Origin: Schizophyllum amplum
Lineage: Eukaryota > Basidiomycota > Agaricomycetes > Agaricales > Schizophyllaceae
Direction: 5' to 3'
NCBI GenBank assembly: GCA_007026445.1
Contig: VDMD01000002.1
Span: 744,001-808,000, forward strand
Length of the DNA stretch: 64,000 nucleotides
Shown here piece after piece: positions 23,400-34,735 of this stretch. How positions within the stretch are numbered: the first letter of the stretch is position 1; each line of letters opens with the position of its first letter. The translations under genes and the position numbers were made by a program. The notes below the pieces were generated by a model, which was not told the DNA's origin, did no database searches, and was given only the letters and a program-made list of their open reading frames with translations.

Positions 23400-26072
23400 C
23401 TACTGGCTATATGCCTGGCTGTCGTACGGCGCTTGTGTCTGCAACGGCGGGTACGAGGACGGATAGGTCAGATCGTCAAGCGCGTCGACGTCGATGTAGT
23501 CGTCTTCTCCAGACCCGTCTTCGTGCCCCTCATCGTCACTGTACCCATCCTCGTATCTGCCGTCGTCTTCGTCCATTTTGTCGTACCCATTCCGCCGGTA
23601 CCTCTCATTGTCCGTGTACTTGTCCTGGTCCCCGTACCTGTCCTCGTCTTCGCCGTCAATGCTTCCTTCCGCATCCTCGTCGTCATCGACTAGTTCATAG
23701 ACGCGAGCAGCATCGTCTGGAGTCGGGCGGATGCTGATGGAGCCGGATACGAATTTATTGTCGGGCGCGCGCAACATGGCAGGCCGATGAGGTGGCGGCG
23801 GACTGATGTCAGGAGGAGGCGCCCGACGAGAAGGCGAAGCAACGTCACGAGATGGCGAGACAGCGTTCCGACCGGAAGACGAGGCGATGTGCAAACGAGA
23901 AGGCGTGGCCTTACGAGCAGGGGATACGGCTTTACGACGGGCAGGCGGCGGAGGCAGAGGGGGCGGCATCTCGTCTTCGTCGTCCGACGAGGGGAGAGGC
24001 GGGAGGCTTTCCCGTGAAGCATCTGATTCTTCTCGAATGCGCGGCGGTGTGGGCTGTGGTCGCGAAGGGGTCAACTGCGATTGCAAAGGAGTCGCTTGTG
24101 TTCGCAAAGTGCTCGTTTGTGATCGTAAAGTACTCGACGATGGTGTTGGAGACGCTGCTTGCTTCCTCAACGGCGAAGGCCTACGTGGCATTTCCTCCGG
24201 CACGGGCCGTGACGGTGCAGAGGCCTGCAAGAACGCAGCGCCCTGCCGACTGCTACCCGGTACAGCTGCAGAACCCGGTATAGCTGCAGAAGTCTTGCCC
24301 TCTTGCGGTTGTGCGCCGTCCTGTTTTGAGAACGAGGCTCGGTTTTCCATCGACATCGAAGCCTTTACCTCCTGCGACGACGACGCTCCTGCCTCCTTCG
24401 GCCTCGAGGCATTTCCCTCCTTCGACGACGACGCTTTCACATCCTTCGATGACGACGGTCCCGCCTCCTTCAGAAACGGGGGCTGTGCTCTCTCCTTGCC
24501 CTTACCCGATGGCACTCCGTCCTTGCCATCGCTCGACGGTGCCCCATCCTTGCCCTTATTCGGTGGCACTATTTCCTCCTTAAACGACGGCGCTCTTTCC
24601 TCCTTTTGCGATGTCCCTCTATCCTCCTGCGAAGACGACGCCGACCGCGACTTGTCGAGCGAATGCCGCTTGGACACGCGCCGCCGCCGCGGGAGCATGG
24701 TGTACCATGACTGCCCTGCGTTAACGAAGTCGTACTGCACGTTTTCCTCGATAGGCGTTGTGGTCTGCTCGATGGGAGACACGACCTGCATAGGGGATGC
24801 AATTCGCGCCATGGGAGATCCGACTTGCGCCATAGGAGATACGATTTGCTCGCCGCGGAGAGACCCGGATGGACCGGCAGACTGAGTGATTTGTTGGTCG
24901 CGCGAAGGTTCAGAGGACTGCGTCTGCGTTGGAGAAGCGCCGATAGAGTGCGTCTGCGTCTGGGTTTGGGTCTGCGTCTGCGATGCCGCCTGCGCCTGCG
25001 TCCACGGCAGCTCACCGGCGTATGTGTTCTGAGTGGCACCAAAATTTTGGGAGGCATCGGGCTCCTGAGAGGCGCCGATGTCCTGAGAGGCACCGACATC
25101 CTGAGACGCACTGGCATCCTGAGACGCGTCCGGGCCCTGCGATATACCGAGTAGACTTGAATCCTGCGTTCGCGATAGCTCGAGCGATTCTTGTGTGCGC
25201 TGTAGCTCGGGGGAGTCCTGCGTTTGCATCAGCTCGAGGGATTGTTGCGTTCGCGGCAGCTCGAGCGAATCAGGCTGTCGATTTTGCATCTCTGACTGCC
25301 ATTCCCAATCGAGCGTGGCAGTGAGCTGGGTTTCCACCAATTCGCGCGACTCGGTGGACGACTGCGAGCTAGTCGAGTTTCGCGCTTCCAGTTCCAGTGC
25401 GGCAGTCCTCCCCCTCTCCCTTCGTGCTGCAGCCTTCTCGCGATGGCTTGCTATCTGGTCGGCAATGGAGGGAGACGCGCGGAGGGGCGTGAAGGATCCC
25501 TGAGACGAGCCGGGAGAGTCTAGAGATGCGAATGTGCGCCTCGGTGGCACAGCAAGTAGGTCGCGCGAGTACGCCCCGGATGTGGTCGGGAGTGGTGGTG
25601 GTGGTGTGGGTGTACGCATGGGGGGCGGCTGATGGCTCAGCGATATATGCTGGCGGGCCTGCGAGCTGGGCTCCCATGGAATCGGGTCGTCATCGGGGTC
25701 TTCGCTATCCGGATACTCCAAGCCCTCGGAGGATGGGGAGGGCAGCGTGTCCGCGGGGTTGACATACAGACTTGGTTCTGAGTCCTTGAGCGTGGCTGTA
25801 TGCGCGAGGGAGGCATGTCGCGCACCGTCTTTGTCAACGCGGCGCCGCTTGAAGCCGTGGGGGCCCTCATAGCTCGTGCCACTCTCCTCTAAGCTGAGCC
25901 TGCGGTCTATGTCCTCTTCGATGCGCCGGTAGTGATCGACGTCCTTGCGCGGAATGGGCTGCGCGGAGCGGACGTGGTCCTGGACGACGTGATCGCGCAG
26001 CTCGGCCAGCGAGGCAAAGCGTCTGTTGCATAAGAACCACTTGCATATTCGCACGGATATGTACTCCTCCAT
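23400..26072 (-). CDS. Repeat-rich protein with one N-terminal C2H2-like zinc finger
   Basis: A single exon of 890 residues. The only domain-like part is the first 35 residues, where C-x4-C, a hydrophobic core and H-x4-H (ICKWFLCNRRF, then DHVVQDH) look like one C2H2 finger. The rest is low complexity: nine-residue units such as SLELMQTQD and SPELQRTQE, six-residue units such as SQDVGA and SQDIGA, a TQ dipeptide run, Lys/Glu/Ser units and Pro-rich blocks. The C-terminal 120 residues are strongly acidic (Asp/Glu/Tyr). Such composition is common in nuclear disordered proteins, but I assign no function. It is head-to-head with the CCDC97-like gene, 159 bp apart. A 359-codon open frame on the opposite strand is an artefact of the repeats. 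Confidence 0.8.
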   Translation of the reverse strand: MEEYISVRICKWFLCNRRFASLAELRDHVVQDHVRSAQPIPRKDVDHYRRIEEDIDRRLSLEESGTSYEGPHGFKRRRVDKDGARHASLAHTATLKDSEPSLYVNPADTLPSPSSEGLEYPDSEDPDDDPIPWEPSSQARQHISLSHQPPPMRTPTPPPPLPTTSGAYSRDLLAVPPRRTFASLDSPGSSQGSFTPLRASPSIADQIASHREKAAARRERGRTAALELEARNSTSSQSSTESRELVETQLTATLDWEWQSEMQNRQPDSLELPRTQQSLELMQTQDSPELQRTQESLELSRTQDSSLLGISQGPDASQDASASQDVGASQDIGASQEPDASQNFGATQNTYAGELPWTQAQAASQTQTQTQTQTHSIGASPTQTQSSEPSRDQQITQSAGPSGSLRGEQIVSPMAQVGSPMARIASPMQVVSPIEQTTTPIEENVQYDFVNAGQSWYTMLPRRRRVSKRHSLDKSRSASSSQEDRGTSQKEERAPSFKEEIVPPNKGKDGAPSSDGKDGVPSGKGKERAQPPFLKEAGPSSSKDVKASSSKEGNASRPKEAGASSSQEVKASMSMENRASFSKQDGAQPQEGKTSAAIPGSAAVPGSSRQGAAFLQASAPSRPVPEEMPRRPSPLRKQAASPTPSSSTLRSQTSTLRTQATPLQSQLTPSRPQPTPPRIREESDASRESLPPLPSSDDEDEMPPPLPPPPARRKAVSPARKATPSRLHIASSSGRNAVSPSRDVASPSRRAPPPDISPPPPHRPAMLRAPDNKFVSGSISIRPTPDDAARVYELVDDDEDAEGSIDGEDEDRYGDQDKYTDNERYRRNGYDKMDEDDGRYEDGYSDDEGHEDGSGEDDYIDVDALDDLTYPSSYPPLQTQAPYDSQAYSQ

Positions 26073-26231
26073 GTCGGGGCCCCGAGGAGATGGAGGAGAA
26101 AGTCAAGCGGCCCGGCAGGTCTTCATGGCACAAATATTTGTGCACCACGTGGATTGCGGACCGACTGCCGACCGCGTAATGTCAGCGGGGCGGCGCCTCT
26201 TCCCCTCCCACCACATTCGGGACCTGGCACA

Positions 26232-27156
26232 ATGGCAGCTCCCCCGTTTGACGATATCGCGACTTTGAAGTACCTGGGCCTGGATCCTTCGTATACCCCA
26301 TCTCCCTCCCAAGCCCCCATCGAGTTCCTCACCAAGCACCTCACCTACCTCCCGCCCCATCTCTCCACCAAATTCGCACAGATCACCGACCCCAAACAGC
26401 GCACCGCGGTCCCCCGCATCCGCAACCGGCGCACGAAATACACCCACACAGCCCCCAAGGAGCTCTTCTTCCCCATCGCGCGCAATACCTGGCCACACCT
26501 CTGGGACGGGCGCGAGCGGCGCGGGGAGGAGGAGGGCCGGGAGGAGCGGCTGTGGGCGGAGGAGGGGTTCATGCCCGGGCAGAGGAAGCATGTGAACAAG
26601 ATTGGCGGGCTGCTGGGGGGGTATGAGGAGGAGCGGGAGGCGGAAAGGGTGAGGACGCTGAGGAGGGAGCGCGGCGCGGCGGCGTCGGTTGCGGCTGATC
26701 CTGAGCCTCAACCTCAGCCAGAGGACGACTTTGTGCCAGAGGAAGACAGCGAGAGTGACGAGGATGAAGATAGGCAACCCGAAATTCCTGCTCCACTTCA
26801 GGCGTCTCTTCCAGAGCTCGAAGAGACGGACGCAGAACGGCAGGCGTACTTCGAGAGGACTATCAATGCGAGGTTCATATACGGGCTTCTGGATGTGCGT
26901 ATTTGCTGCGTAGACTTCCTCGTATGCTATTCCAATCTATCATATGCTATCTCAATCATTAACAATTCACGTTCCTTGCGCTCATCGTCGCTCCCTTCAC
27001 ACCCATGGCCAGCGATGTCCATCGAACCCATCACTAATTCATCTACAGGACATAGACTACGACAACGTCGATTGGGACGAGACGCTCGACGATGACGAGG
27101 ATAGGGAAGCCGAGGAACGATGGTTCGACGACGATGATGATGACGACGAGGCATAG
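26232..27156 (+). CDS. CCDC97-like (DUF2052) coiled-coil protein
   Basis: Exons 26232-26894 and 27049-27156 give 256 residues. The family's C-terminal domain is recognisable in DAERQAYFERTINARFIYGL, then DYDNVDWDE and the acidic end with ERWFDDD. The N-terminal part (KYLGLDPSYTPSP, PHLSTKFAQITDP, RTAVPRIRNRR) is the conserved segment usually found in these proteins. Animal CCDC97 associates with the SF3B splicing complex; a role here is inference. The protein ends in a run of seven Asp residues. Confidence 0.82.
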
Positions 27157-27700
27157 GCTTGTACGAAGATCGCAAGTGACTCGGGCCACGACGACGGCCG
27201 CTCTCATGCCAACAACAAGTAGTTCTAACGACCACGACAACGCCATTGCATGCGACGTGTCGATATGCGGCAACAAAGGCCATTCGCAGTCGACCCGGTC
27301 TACACAATCTGGGCATCAGTCGCTTGCCGCCACTCAGGAGCTCTTCAGGACTTCGGACCCTTCTTAAACTCATTGGTCTTTGAGTACAGCAGTGTCGCAT
27401 CACTGTCTAAAACAGTTCAGAGGACGCTCGACACCCGTTCATCTCACACAAACCTACATCGGCACTCATCCGAGTCTACATGGCGCCTATCTGCACTGCG
27501 ACGTCGACCAGGCCGACTCCATCCCCGACCAGCCGATGTTCATAAACTAGGCTGCCCGTGCCTGCGTTCAGGCAAGTATTCAGATGCCTATGTCAGGCCA
27601 GTCGATGTCTGTCGCCCACCTAGCTCACGACAACATCCGTCTTGATCGTCTCAGGCAACCCAGTGTGCCCAGTCATTTTCTGTACCGTCTGTCGCCGACG

Positions 27701-27806
27701 CTGTCGACATCCCGAGCACTGCTGTCGACATATCGAACACCATCCTCGACATCCCGAGCACCGTTGTCGGCATACCGAGCAGATTATTCCTGGTACATCC
27801 CGAGCG
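27701..27806. repeat. 21-bp tandem repeat (about 5 units)
   Basis: Four full units of 21 bp begin at 27701, 27722, 27743 and 27764, each a variant of ctgtcgacatcccgagcac. A fifth, weaker unit ends near 27806. The period is exact over the first four units. Confidence 0.75.
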
Positions 27807-28112
27807 CAAGGCAGCGTCCGCCTCACAATACAGGTGTGCATCGGAGCCGCTCAGCACCGATGGGCCTTTTGATATGTCGATATCCGAATCTCGCATCTCC
27901 CTCGCTCAGACCACATCATTGATCTCTCTCCGTCCGTCACTCGTCCAAGGCCCGTTCGGAGCGGGGTTTTCGCTAGCAGGCCGAGCGCAGGTCGGAAATA
28001 CTGGCATCGCAAACTCGACGGCATTGGCCGAGAGACTACCAAGACTTGACGCGAGATTCCCATTGGGACTTGTCGGGGCGCCGCCCGGTGCATTGGCGGG
28101 GCGTGCTGTACT

Positions 28113-28373
28113 GCAGCGGGAGTCGGTGCTCTCTGTAGCGGTGTTGCTACGCATCCGTGGCGTACGCGCTGTACTGCAGCGGGTGTTGGCGCTCTTTGTA
28201 GCGGGTGTCGGCGCTCACTGTAGCGGGAGTCGGCGCTCACTGGAGCGGGAGTCGGCCCTCACCTGGCAGAGTCGGCGCTGTCTGTAGCGGCAGTCGGCGC
28301 TCACTGTAGCGGCAGTCGGCGATCATCCAGGCGGGAGTCGGCGCTCACCCTAGCGTGTGTCGGCGCTCGCCCC
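28113..28373. repeat. About 22-bp tandem repeat (10 or more units)
   Basis: Variants of gtagcgggagtcggcgctca recur from about 28113 to 28373, most spaced 22 bp apart with some 19-23-bp units. Adjacent units are often more alike than distant ones, as expected from local slippage or unequal exchange. Confidence 0.75.
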
Positions 28374-28486
28374 GGGTAACAATATGGCGTACGCACGATG
28401 AAGACGAGCGCGGGATACAAGAAGTTGGAGGAGCGCTGTGGAAAAGAACTGTGGAAAAGAAGGCTGCACGGGGCTTGGACAGGAAG

Positions 28487-28759
28487 CCTGGAGTCGGACA
28501 AGAAGCTTGGAGTCGGACAGGAAGCTTGGAGTCGGACGGGAAGCTTGGAGTTTGGACAGGAACCCTGCATGGGAGTCGGACAGGAAGCCTGTACGGATTC
28601 GGACAAGAAGCCTGTATGAGAGTCGGACAAGAAGTCTGTATGGGAGTCGGACAAGAAGTCTGTATGGGAGTCGGACAAGAGGGGAGAGTCGGACAAGAAG
28701 TCTGTATGGGAGTCGGACAGGAAGCTTGGAGTCGGAACAAAGAGCTTGGAGTCGGGAAG
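28487..28759. repeat. Compound minisatellite of 19-bp and 24-bp units
   Basis: Units share the core gagtcggacaagaag. At the ends they are joined by ctt (19-bp units), in the middle by tctgtatg (24-bp units). About twelve copies are present, and one has an internal deletion near 28680. The flanking units on both sides are of the same short type, so the long units seem to have expanded inside an older array. The conceptual peptide on the minus strand repeats SDSHTDFL. Confidence 0.8.
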
Positions 28760-29518
28760 GAAGGCCCCCCCGCACTGCGTCGCATCCCCTCAACACCGCG
28801 TCGCGTACGTGTTTCCGCCAGTCCCCTGCCCCTCGGTGTTCTCGTCAGCGCTTCGTCGAATCGCGCCTTCCCGCACCCCGTCGCTGGTAGCTACTGAGAC
28901 GCACTGAATTCGCAACATTTTTTGGTGGATTCGTAACATTTCTATGCATCGTAAGTAAGCACAATGCGCCTTCGTTGACATCCACCGTCCAACGATTTGC
29001 CTTGGGGTGGCATACTTACTCTCTGTGGGGGCGGCCGTAGAGTGTGGGTAGCTGGGTCGCAGTGCAGGGTTGGGCTGTAGAGCGTGGGTAGAAGCGCGGA
29101 GTGGGCAGTCGGTGGCTGTAGATTGTGGTGCGTCTATTAGTCTCCAAGGGAGACGTTCTGCGTCTATCTACTTATCAACGATTGTGGCGCGCGCGACGCT
29201 ACGCATGTGCGACTTTCGTCGATAGCCTCCTGGGATGGTTCTACAAGACTACTATACGGTATACTAGTATGCGTTGCTAGGTGCGCTCCCAATGCCACCA
29301 ATACAAGTCACGAAGATCTAATCGTCTGGAGCATCGATGCTATAGCACCGGATGATGTCGCTCCGTGTATCTTGTTTTTCATGGTTGCGTGCTGAAACTA
29401 AGACGATAGGGTGGCATATCGACGAGCGAGTGAGCGCATTCGACTCGTTCTCGGCCTACGTATGACTATGGACCTACGGATGACTGAGTGGCGCGTATGG
29501 AAGAGCGAGTGGCGCAGA

Positions 29519-29575
29519 CCGAGGACCCAAGTGGCATATCTAGCACGACCCAAGTGGCGTATCTAGCACGCGATA
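29519..29575. repeat. Two copies of a 23-bp repeat
   Basis: gacccaagtggcatatctag is followed immediately by gacccaagtggcgtatctag, within a region of looser agtggcg repeats from about 29480. Confidence 0.6.
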
Positions 29576-30560
29576 AGACGACGTTGGGACTCCAACAATG
29601 GGTGGCAGTTGGTAAACAGGACCGGTCTGCAGGGCTTCTGAAGGATGCTTGAAGGGCTATCAAGCTTCTGGAGGGTACGAGATGTGATTACGTGCGGGGG
29701 GACGACATAAGCAGGCTGTCGATAGACTCGTGTGGGGTGTTAGTGGGCTCGCGCGGGGTGCCAACGAGCGGGCGCGTTACGTTGTTATCGCCCCGTTGCT
29801 CGACGTATCGTCCGTTTGCGACGATGGATGGCTTGTTGGACAACGAAGCGCTTATCGTTGACTCCGACGGGCTTATCGCCCTGGATCTCCGGGCGCGAGA
29901 CTGGAGAGCTGCACGGGGACGCGACTAGCGAGGGCGCGACGACAAGAGAAATGCCATAAACAGAAGAACAATGACGAGTGATGAGATCGTTTTTTGACAG
30001 ATCCAGATGCGGGCCGATATGTCCGGCAATAGTTGCCGGATGCGGCCTGATCTCCGGGTACTTGGCAGAAGTATCGGAGAAGAAGCCGCGAAACGACGAG
30101 CAAGAGCGAGCAAAGTGGTTGTTGTTGCGCGAAAGATGCGTCTGTAGGGCGCATACAGCTTGCTCCTGACCACCATCTGCCTGACTTACGCGCAAAATCG
30201 TGCGCAGCGTGTCAGAGCCGACCGTCTCCCGCTAGCCTCAGCTTTTTCCGCGAGGTCTTTGCGCTCAATATCCGCTAGAGTCGGGTCCGGTTCTGCTCCC
30301 CCCAGCCGCCCACCGCCCATCGCCCATCGCCCGAATCCTGTGCTTTATCTCTTTGTTTCTTACGGCCACGAGAACTGGAAGTACGCGCAGGGGACGCGCG
30401 GGAGGGCGCCAGCGTGCACAGGAAGACCGTTTTGCCGCCGCATTTGTCGGCTCCTAACCGTCACCGTCTCTGGCGACATCGGGCATCGGCCATCGTAAGT
30501 TTGCCAGTTACTGCCACCACCGACGACCGACATGTCCCCCGCTGTGTTTTGAACTCTGCC

Positions 30561-33500
30561 ATGCAAGTCCATCTCCCCGCGACGACGACTCCAACGACAA
30601 GTCCGACGCGCGACCCCGCCGTGCCCATCGCCGGCCGCCGCGCAAAGAGCAGGGACGTCCAGCTGTCGCTCGCCATGCTCCCATCCACATCCAACTCCGC
30701 TGACGCCGTCTCGCCCACGCGCCCCGCCCGCGGCCAGCATCGCTTCACGCCCAGCGGCTTCCTTCCCATGCCCCCCATCCGCGCCTCGCCCGTCTGCACC
30801 CCGACCACCAGCGCATCCGCCTACACCTTTGACAGCTTCTCCCAGGTCGCCTCCTCCTCCTCCACCTCCTCCGTCTCCCCATCCCTCGCGCCCACCTCCC
30901 CGCGCCTCAAGCCCACTCTGCTCGCCCCCACCTGGATCGCCGTCCCGCCCACCCCGCCGCCGCCAACCCTCGTCAAGCGCTCCGTCACTTGCGTCACAAC
31001 GCGCAGTAAGAGGCCCACGGCCGTGTCGCCATCCATATCCATGCCCAGCACCGCCCCGCGCCGCTCTCCGCACCGCTCGGTCTCCGCGCCCTCGCTCTCC
31101 AATCGCCGCCGCGCCCTGTCCGACTCCATCCCGCGCGCCTCCCGGGTGCATGCCTGGCGCGAGGACACCCTGCGCCCCGGCATCTCTCGCAAGACGCACG
31201 TTCCAACGAACTCGCAGCCGTCCCTGACGTCGCATGTCCACGCACAGGACACGCCCCTGACGCCCCGGCACTCGCTCTTTCATATCGAGGGATCGACACC
31301 GAGTGATGCGGAGGATGACGACCTGGACGACCCGGATGAGCCTGCATACACCTTTCCTGACCGGGTGCTCACCGCAGAGCCGGACGCGATGGACCCAGGC
31401 GGGGAAGAGGCGGAGAGAGATGCGCAGAAATTGAAGGACGACATGCGCAAGTACCACAGCCTAATGGAACTCCTCACGACGGAGGTGGGGTACGTCTTGG
31501 ACATGAGAGCCTTGGTCACGGTGCGCATGCTTCCCCACATCCGCCTGCGTGCAACCCCACTGACAGAATCCAGATCTACCTGCGCAATCTCGCCAATCTG
31601 ACCTCGCGGCCGGCATTCTCGAGAAGCGGATCCTCCTTCACGTCCATCTCGCGCGTCAACTCGGCCAACAGCATCCACAACGCGCTCGCGCTCACGGTCG
31701 CGGACGGCCAGGGCGTGCGCCACGATAGCCCGTCCGCGGGGAAGGAGAAGGACAAGGGGCGTGTTATACTCACTGCGGTGGAGATGGATATCATGATGCG
31801 GAATGCGGAGGAGATTATGCAGCTGCACGAGCAGTTTGTCGACGAGCTGCGCGAGGCGCTGGTACCTCATGGCATCCGGATGGGCACCGTGCGCTCGGAG
31901 GAAGGATGGCCGGAGCACAACGACCAGGCGGAGTGCGACATTGACAACGCTATCGGTGTGGTGGCGACGAAGTTCGCGGTCGAGGTGAGTGTTTTCGGCG
32001 TCTGTGGTATCTTCGGCGTCCACTGTGTTTTTGGCGTCTGCGGTCATTTCCGTGGCCGCGCTTTTTCCGCGTCCATGGTGTTTTTCGTGTCCTCGGTGTC
32101 TCCTCAATCCACAATACCCTCGCCGTCCACGAACAACTCTAACCTCCGCGTCCCCCAGTCCTCCCGATTTAACATCTACGAAGCCTTCTGCACGGGCCAC
32201 CAGGAGGCGACGGAGGTCATCCGGCGCGTGCAGCACCACCATCCGGCGGAATGGGACGAGTTCGAGCGTCGGTGCTCGGAGTTGATTCATGAGATGTCGC
32301 TGAAATCTGACATGTCGCCGAATCAGGACATGTCGCCGATCCGTGACATGTCTCCACGGCCGTCTGCGGAGGAACAGCTGTCTACGGAGGAACAGTCGTC
32401 TGCGAAGGAAAGGTCGTCTGCTGAGAAGCGGCGGTCCGCGCAGGCTGCTGAGGAACGGCGGGCTGAGCAGGCTGTTGCAGAGAGGCGGCCTGCTCAAGGC
32501 GGCGTAGACGGGCGACCTACCCAAGGCGGTCGCGCAGGGCAAGTCGCCGCTGTTAGCGCCAGCGCCGCGATCACCATCTCGGACACGTCGACGCCCGAAT
32601 CCCCAGGTCCCTCACCACCTCGGAAGCGCTCCAGATCCGTCACCTCCCTCGACGGCGCCGTCCGCAGCCTCCGCCGGCGGTCCATGGTGCTGCGCGAGCC
32701 GCTGCCGTTCCCGAACGAGTTCCGCGCCCGCCGGCTGAACCTGATGGACTACATGATCAAGCCCATCCAGCGCATCTGCAAGTACCCGCTGCTGCTCGAC
32801 CTACTCAAGCCTGGGCGCGGGGTGCTGCGCCTGTCCGCGGCGCAGCCCTCGCGGCGTTCCGCGGTGCATGTCGCGGTGGAGAGCGCGGCGCAGGCGATGC
32901 GCCATGTCGCGGCCGCGGTAGACGCGGCGCGCGCGCGGCAGGCGGTGCGCGTGCAGAGCGCGCTGATTGTGTCGCGAGTGGCAAGCGCGCTCAGGTTGTC
33001 CTCGTCGTCCTCGTCTTCTCAGCATAGTTTGCCGGCGAGCCTCAATATGACGAGCAGCTTTATGAGCTCGCTGGGGACGTGTTTGCTTGCGGGATCCCTC
33101 GACGTCGTGCACCATGGCCCGCTGCAGCCGCCCGCGGCGTCCGCGAACATCAAGGCGAAGTATTTTGGCGCGTTCCTCTACTTGGGCGGGTACCTCATCC
33201 TGGTGAAGGTGTGCAAGGGCAAGATATATGAGCCCAAACATTGGTTCTCGCTCGCGGACTTTGAGGTCGTGGATATGGGAGAGCGGGATGGTATGTGGCG
33301 CGCGCTTTTGTTCGTGGGCGGCTGATGGGTGCTGACGGTCTTTTTTCTTGTCTCAGCGATGCTGCCATGTTCGTTCCGTCTTTGCGGCAAGGGCCACCAA
33401 TTCGAGCTGGCTGCTGCGTGCCAGAAAGAGAAGGAGGCCTGGATGGAGGCTATGCGCGAGGCGAAAGCGCACAGGACGTCGTGGATCAACGAGCCGAAGT

Positions 33501-34735
33501 CGAGTCTGTTTCTGGATGCGCGCGGGGGACCGATTCAGACGTCGGAGTCCAGTGAGGTGCTGCAAAGCCTGACGCCGCTGGCGACGATACAGAGCATTCC
33601 GGAGATGAGGCACTCGTCGAGCTCGAACGCGCTTGAGGAGTCGCTCATGGCGGTCGTGGAGCGCAGTGACGGGCAGGGAGTTGTGGACGCGCAACGAAGA
33701 CTGTATGACCTCCCGCCGCAGTGCCTAACGGCAAGCCGGCGATCGTCAACAACGTCCGTCAAGGGCATATTTTCGTCGTCGGACAACGAGACTGTCGTGA
33801 TTCGGCGCGCGTCGCAGAATGCCAGACTCGCTGTCGACCGCGGGCTGATGGACGTGATCTCGGATCCGGTTCTCGCAGCGCGGGCGCAGGCCAATAGCCG
33901 GGAGGAGGACCTCTTTCAGGCGCCGTCGCTCGTAGGCTCGAAGGCGGTGCCGCGGACAAACTCAGGCCTGACCATCGCCAACGCGAAGAGTCGACTTACG
34001 CGACATGAGAGCGTACGTGTGTACAAACGCAATAGCCTCTTCGAGATGGACTCCTCCCCGGCGGAGCGCACGCGCGGCAGCATGTCGCTCGCCACTCGCC
34101 GGCTGGCGAAGAGACCGAGCGTCATTTCGACGGAGGGCGTGCATGCCTTCGGGCCCCCATCCGCCAGCTCATCGCCGTCACCGTCGCCGTTCTCGCACTT
34201 CTCGCAATCCTCCGCGCGCTCGTCCACGAGCAGCCCCGTCAACCTGACCTCGCCGTCTACTTCCAAGTCGAGCACGGGCGACGCTGATAGCAAACGGCGA
34301 CAGCCCTCATTCGTGCGCAACTTCAAGGGCTTTCTCCGCGGCGCCTCGTCCTCCTTCTCATCCACCAACCCCATCCCGCGGGCCTCGATTAGCGCCGAGA
34401 CGCACAGCGATCTCGGCCACAGCAGCACGGCGCACGACTCAAATCGCACCGTGACGCAGAACCTCCTCCGCCGATTCTCCAAAACAGCCGTGCGCGGTCC
34501 GCGGCAGCCGCCCCAGCACCGCCGCGCAAACAGTGCGCCCGACCTGCCGGACGAGCCCAGCGGCGCTGAAAAGCCTGCGGGACAGCACAACCAGCCGCTC
34601 AACGTCCACGACGTCCACGTCCCGGAAGTGACGCCCTATTTCCCTTCCCTTGCGCCGACAGCGACGCACGAGCTCGATTTTACGCCTGTATCACCACCTT
34701 GCAGCCCGACGGTCACCACGTCCGTCGCGTTATGA
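30561..34735 (+). CDS. RhoGEF (DH-PH) protein
   Basis: A guanine nucleotide exchange factor for a Rho-family GTPase. Exons 30561-31520, 31574-31984, 32159-33290, 33357-34735 give 1293 residues. The first 280 residues are Ser/Pro-rich. The DH domain begins at LMELLTTEVGYVLDMRALVTIYL, continues at RFNIYEAFCTGH and has its signature helix at NLMDYMIKPIQRICKYPLLL. An insertion of six-residue repeats (32291-32542) splits it. The PH domain follows (YFGAFLYLGGYLILVK, HWFSLADFEVVDM, FELAAACQKEKEAWMEAM). The C-terminal 450 residues are Ser-rich with basic patches. The start at 30561 is the first ATG after a possible leader intron; 30414 is an alternative. The next gene, also a RhoGEF, is convergent. 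Confidence 0.9.
31985..32158 (+). repeat. Degenerate repeats filling intron 2 of the RhoGEF gene
   Basis: The intron is 174 nt, about three times the local norm. Its first 110 bases repeat variants of gttttcggcgtctgtg at irregular spacing of about 17-21 bp (gtgttttcggcgtc, cttcggcgtc, gtttttggcgtc, gtttttcgtgtc). Confidence 0.5.
32291..32542 (+). repeat. 18-bp coding tandem repeat inside the DH domain (14 units)
   Basis: Fourteen in-frame 18-bp units encode drifting hexapeptides, from DMSPNQ and DMSPIR through SAEEQL, STEEQS and SAKERS to PAQGGV and DGRPTQ. Successive units resemble their neighbours more than distant units. The array lies between the second conserved DH helix region and the signature helix, so it must be a loop insertion if the GEF is active. 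Confidence 0.8.

Larger units (their letters stand above)
27157..30560. other. Gene-poor stretch built of minisatellites
   Basis: 3.4 kb with no gene I can support, the largest gap in the window. Short open frames exist on both strands but consist of repeat translations. Several independent tandem arrays (listed separately at 27701, 28113, 28487 and 29519) and scattered partial repeats fill it. The last part, from about 30200, is CT/CG-rich and presumably the promoter and leader of the RhoGEF at 30561; a GTAAGT at 30495 could start a leader intron. Confidence 0.6.

Noticed and set aside
23806..24885. 359-codon open frame on the plus strand, opposite the zinc-finger gene
   Set aside because: It mirrors the repeat arrays of the minus-strand gene, and its Asp/Phe/Ser repeats are the reverse reading of those units.
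28113..28373. CRISPR-like spacing of repeats
   Set aside because: Units are contiguous with no unique spacers, in a eukaryotic genome; this is a minisatellite.
28301..28796. Overlapping repetitive reading frames (SDSHTDFL-type) on the minus strand
   Set aside because: They are conceptual translations of the minisatellite in several frames, with no other support for a protein.
30360..31457. 365-codon open frame on the minus strand, antisense to the RhoGEF
   Set aside because: Gly/Arg-rich translation of the opposite strand of a Ser/Pro-rich GC-rich exon; no domain, and the plus strand has the clear gene.
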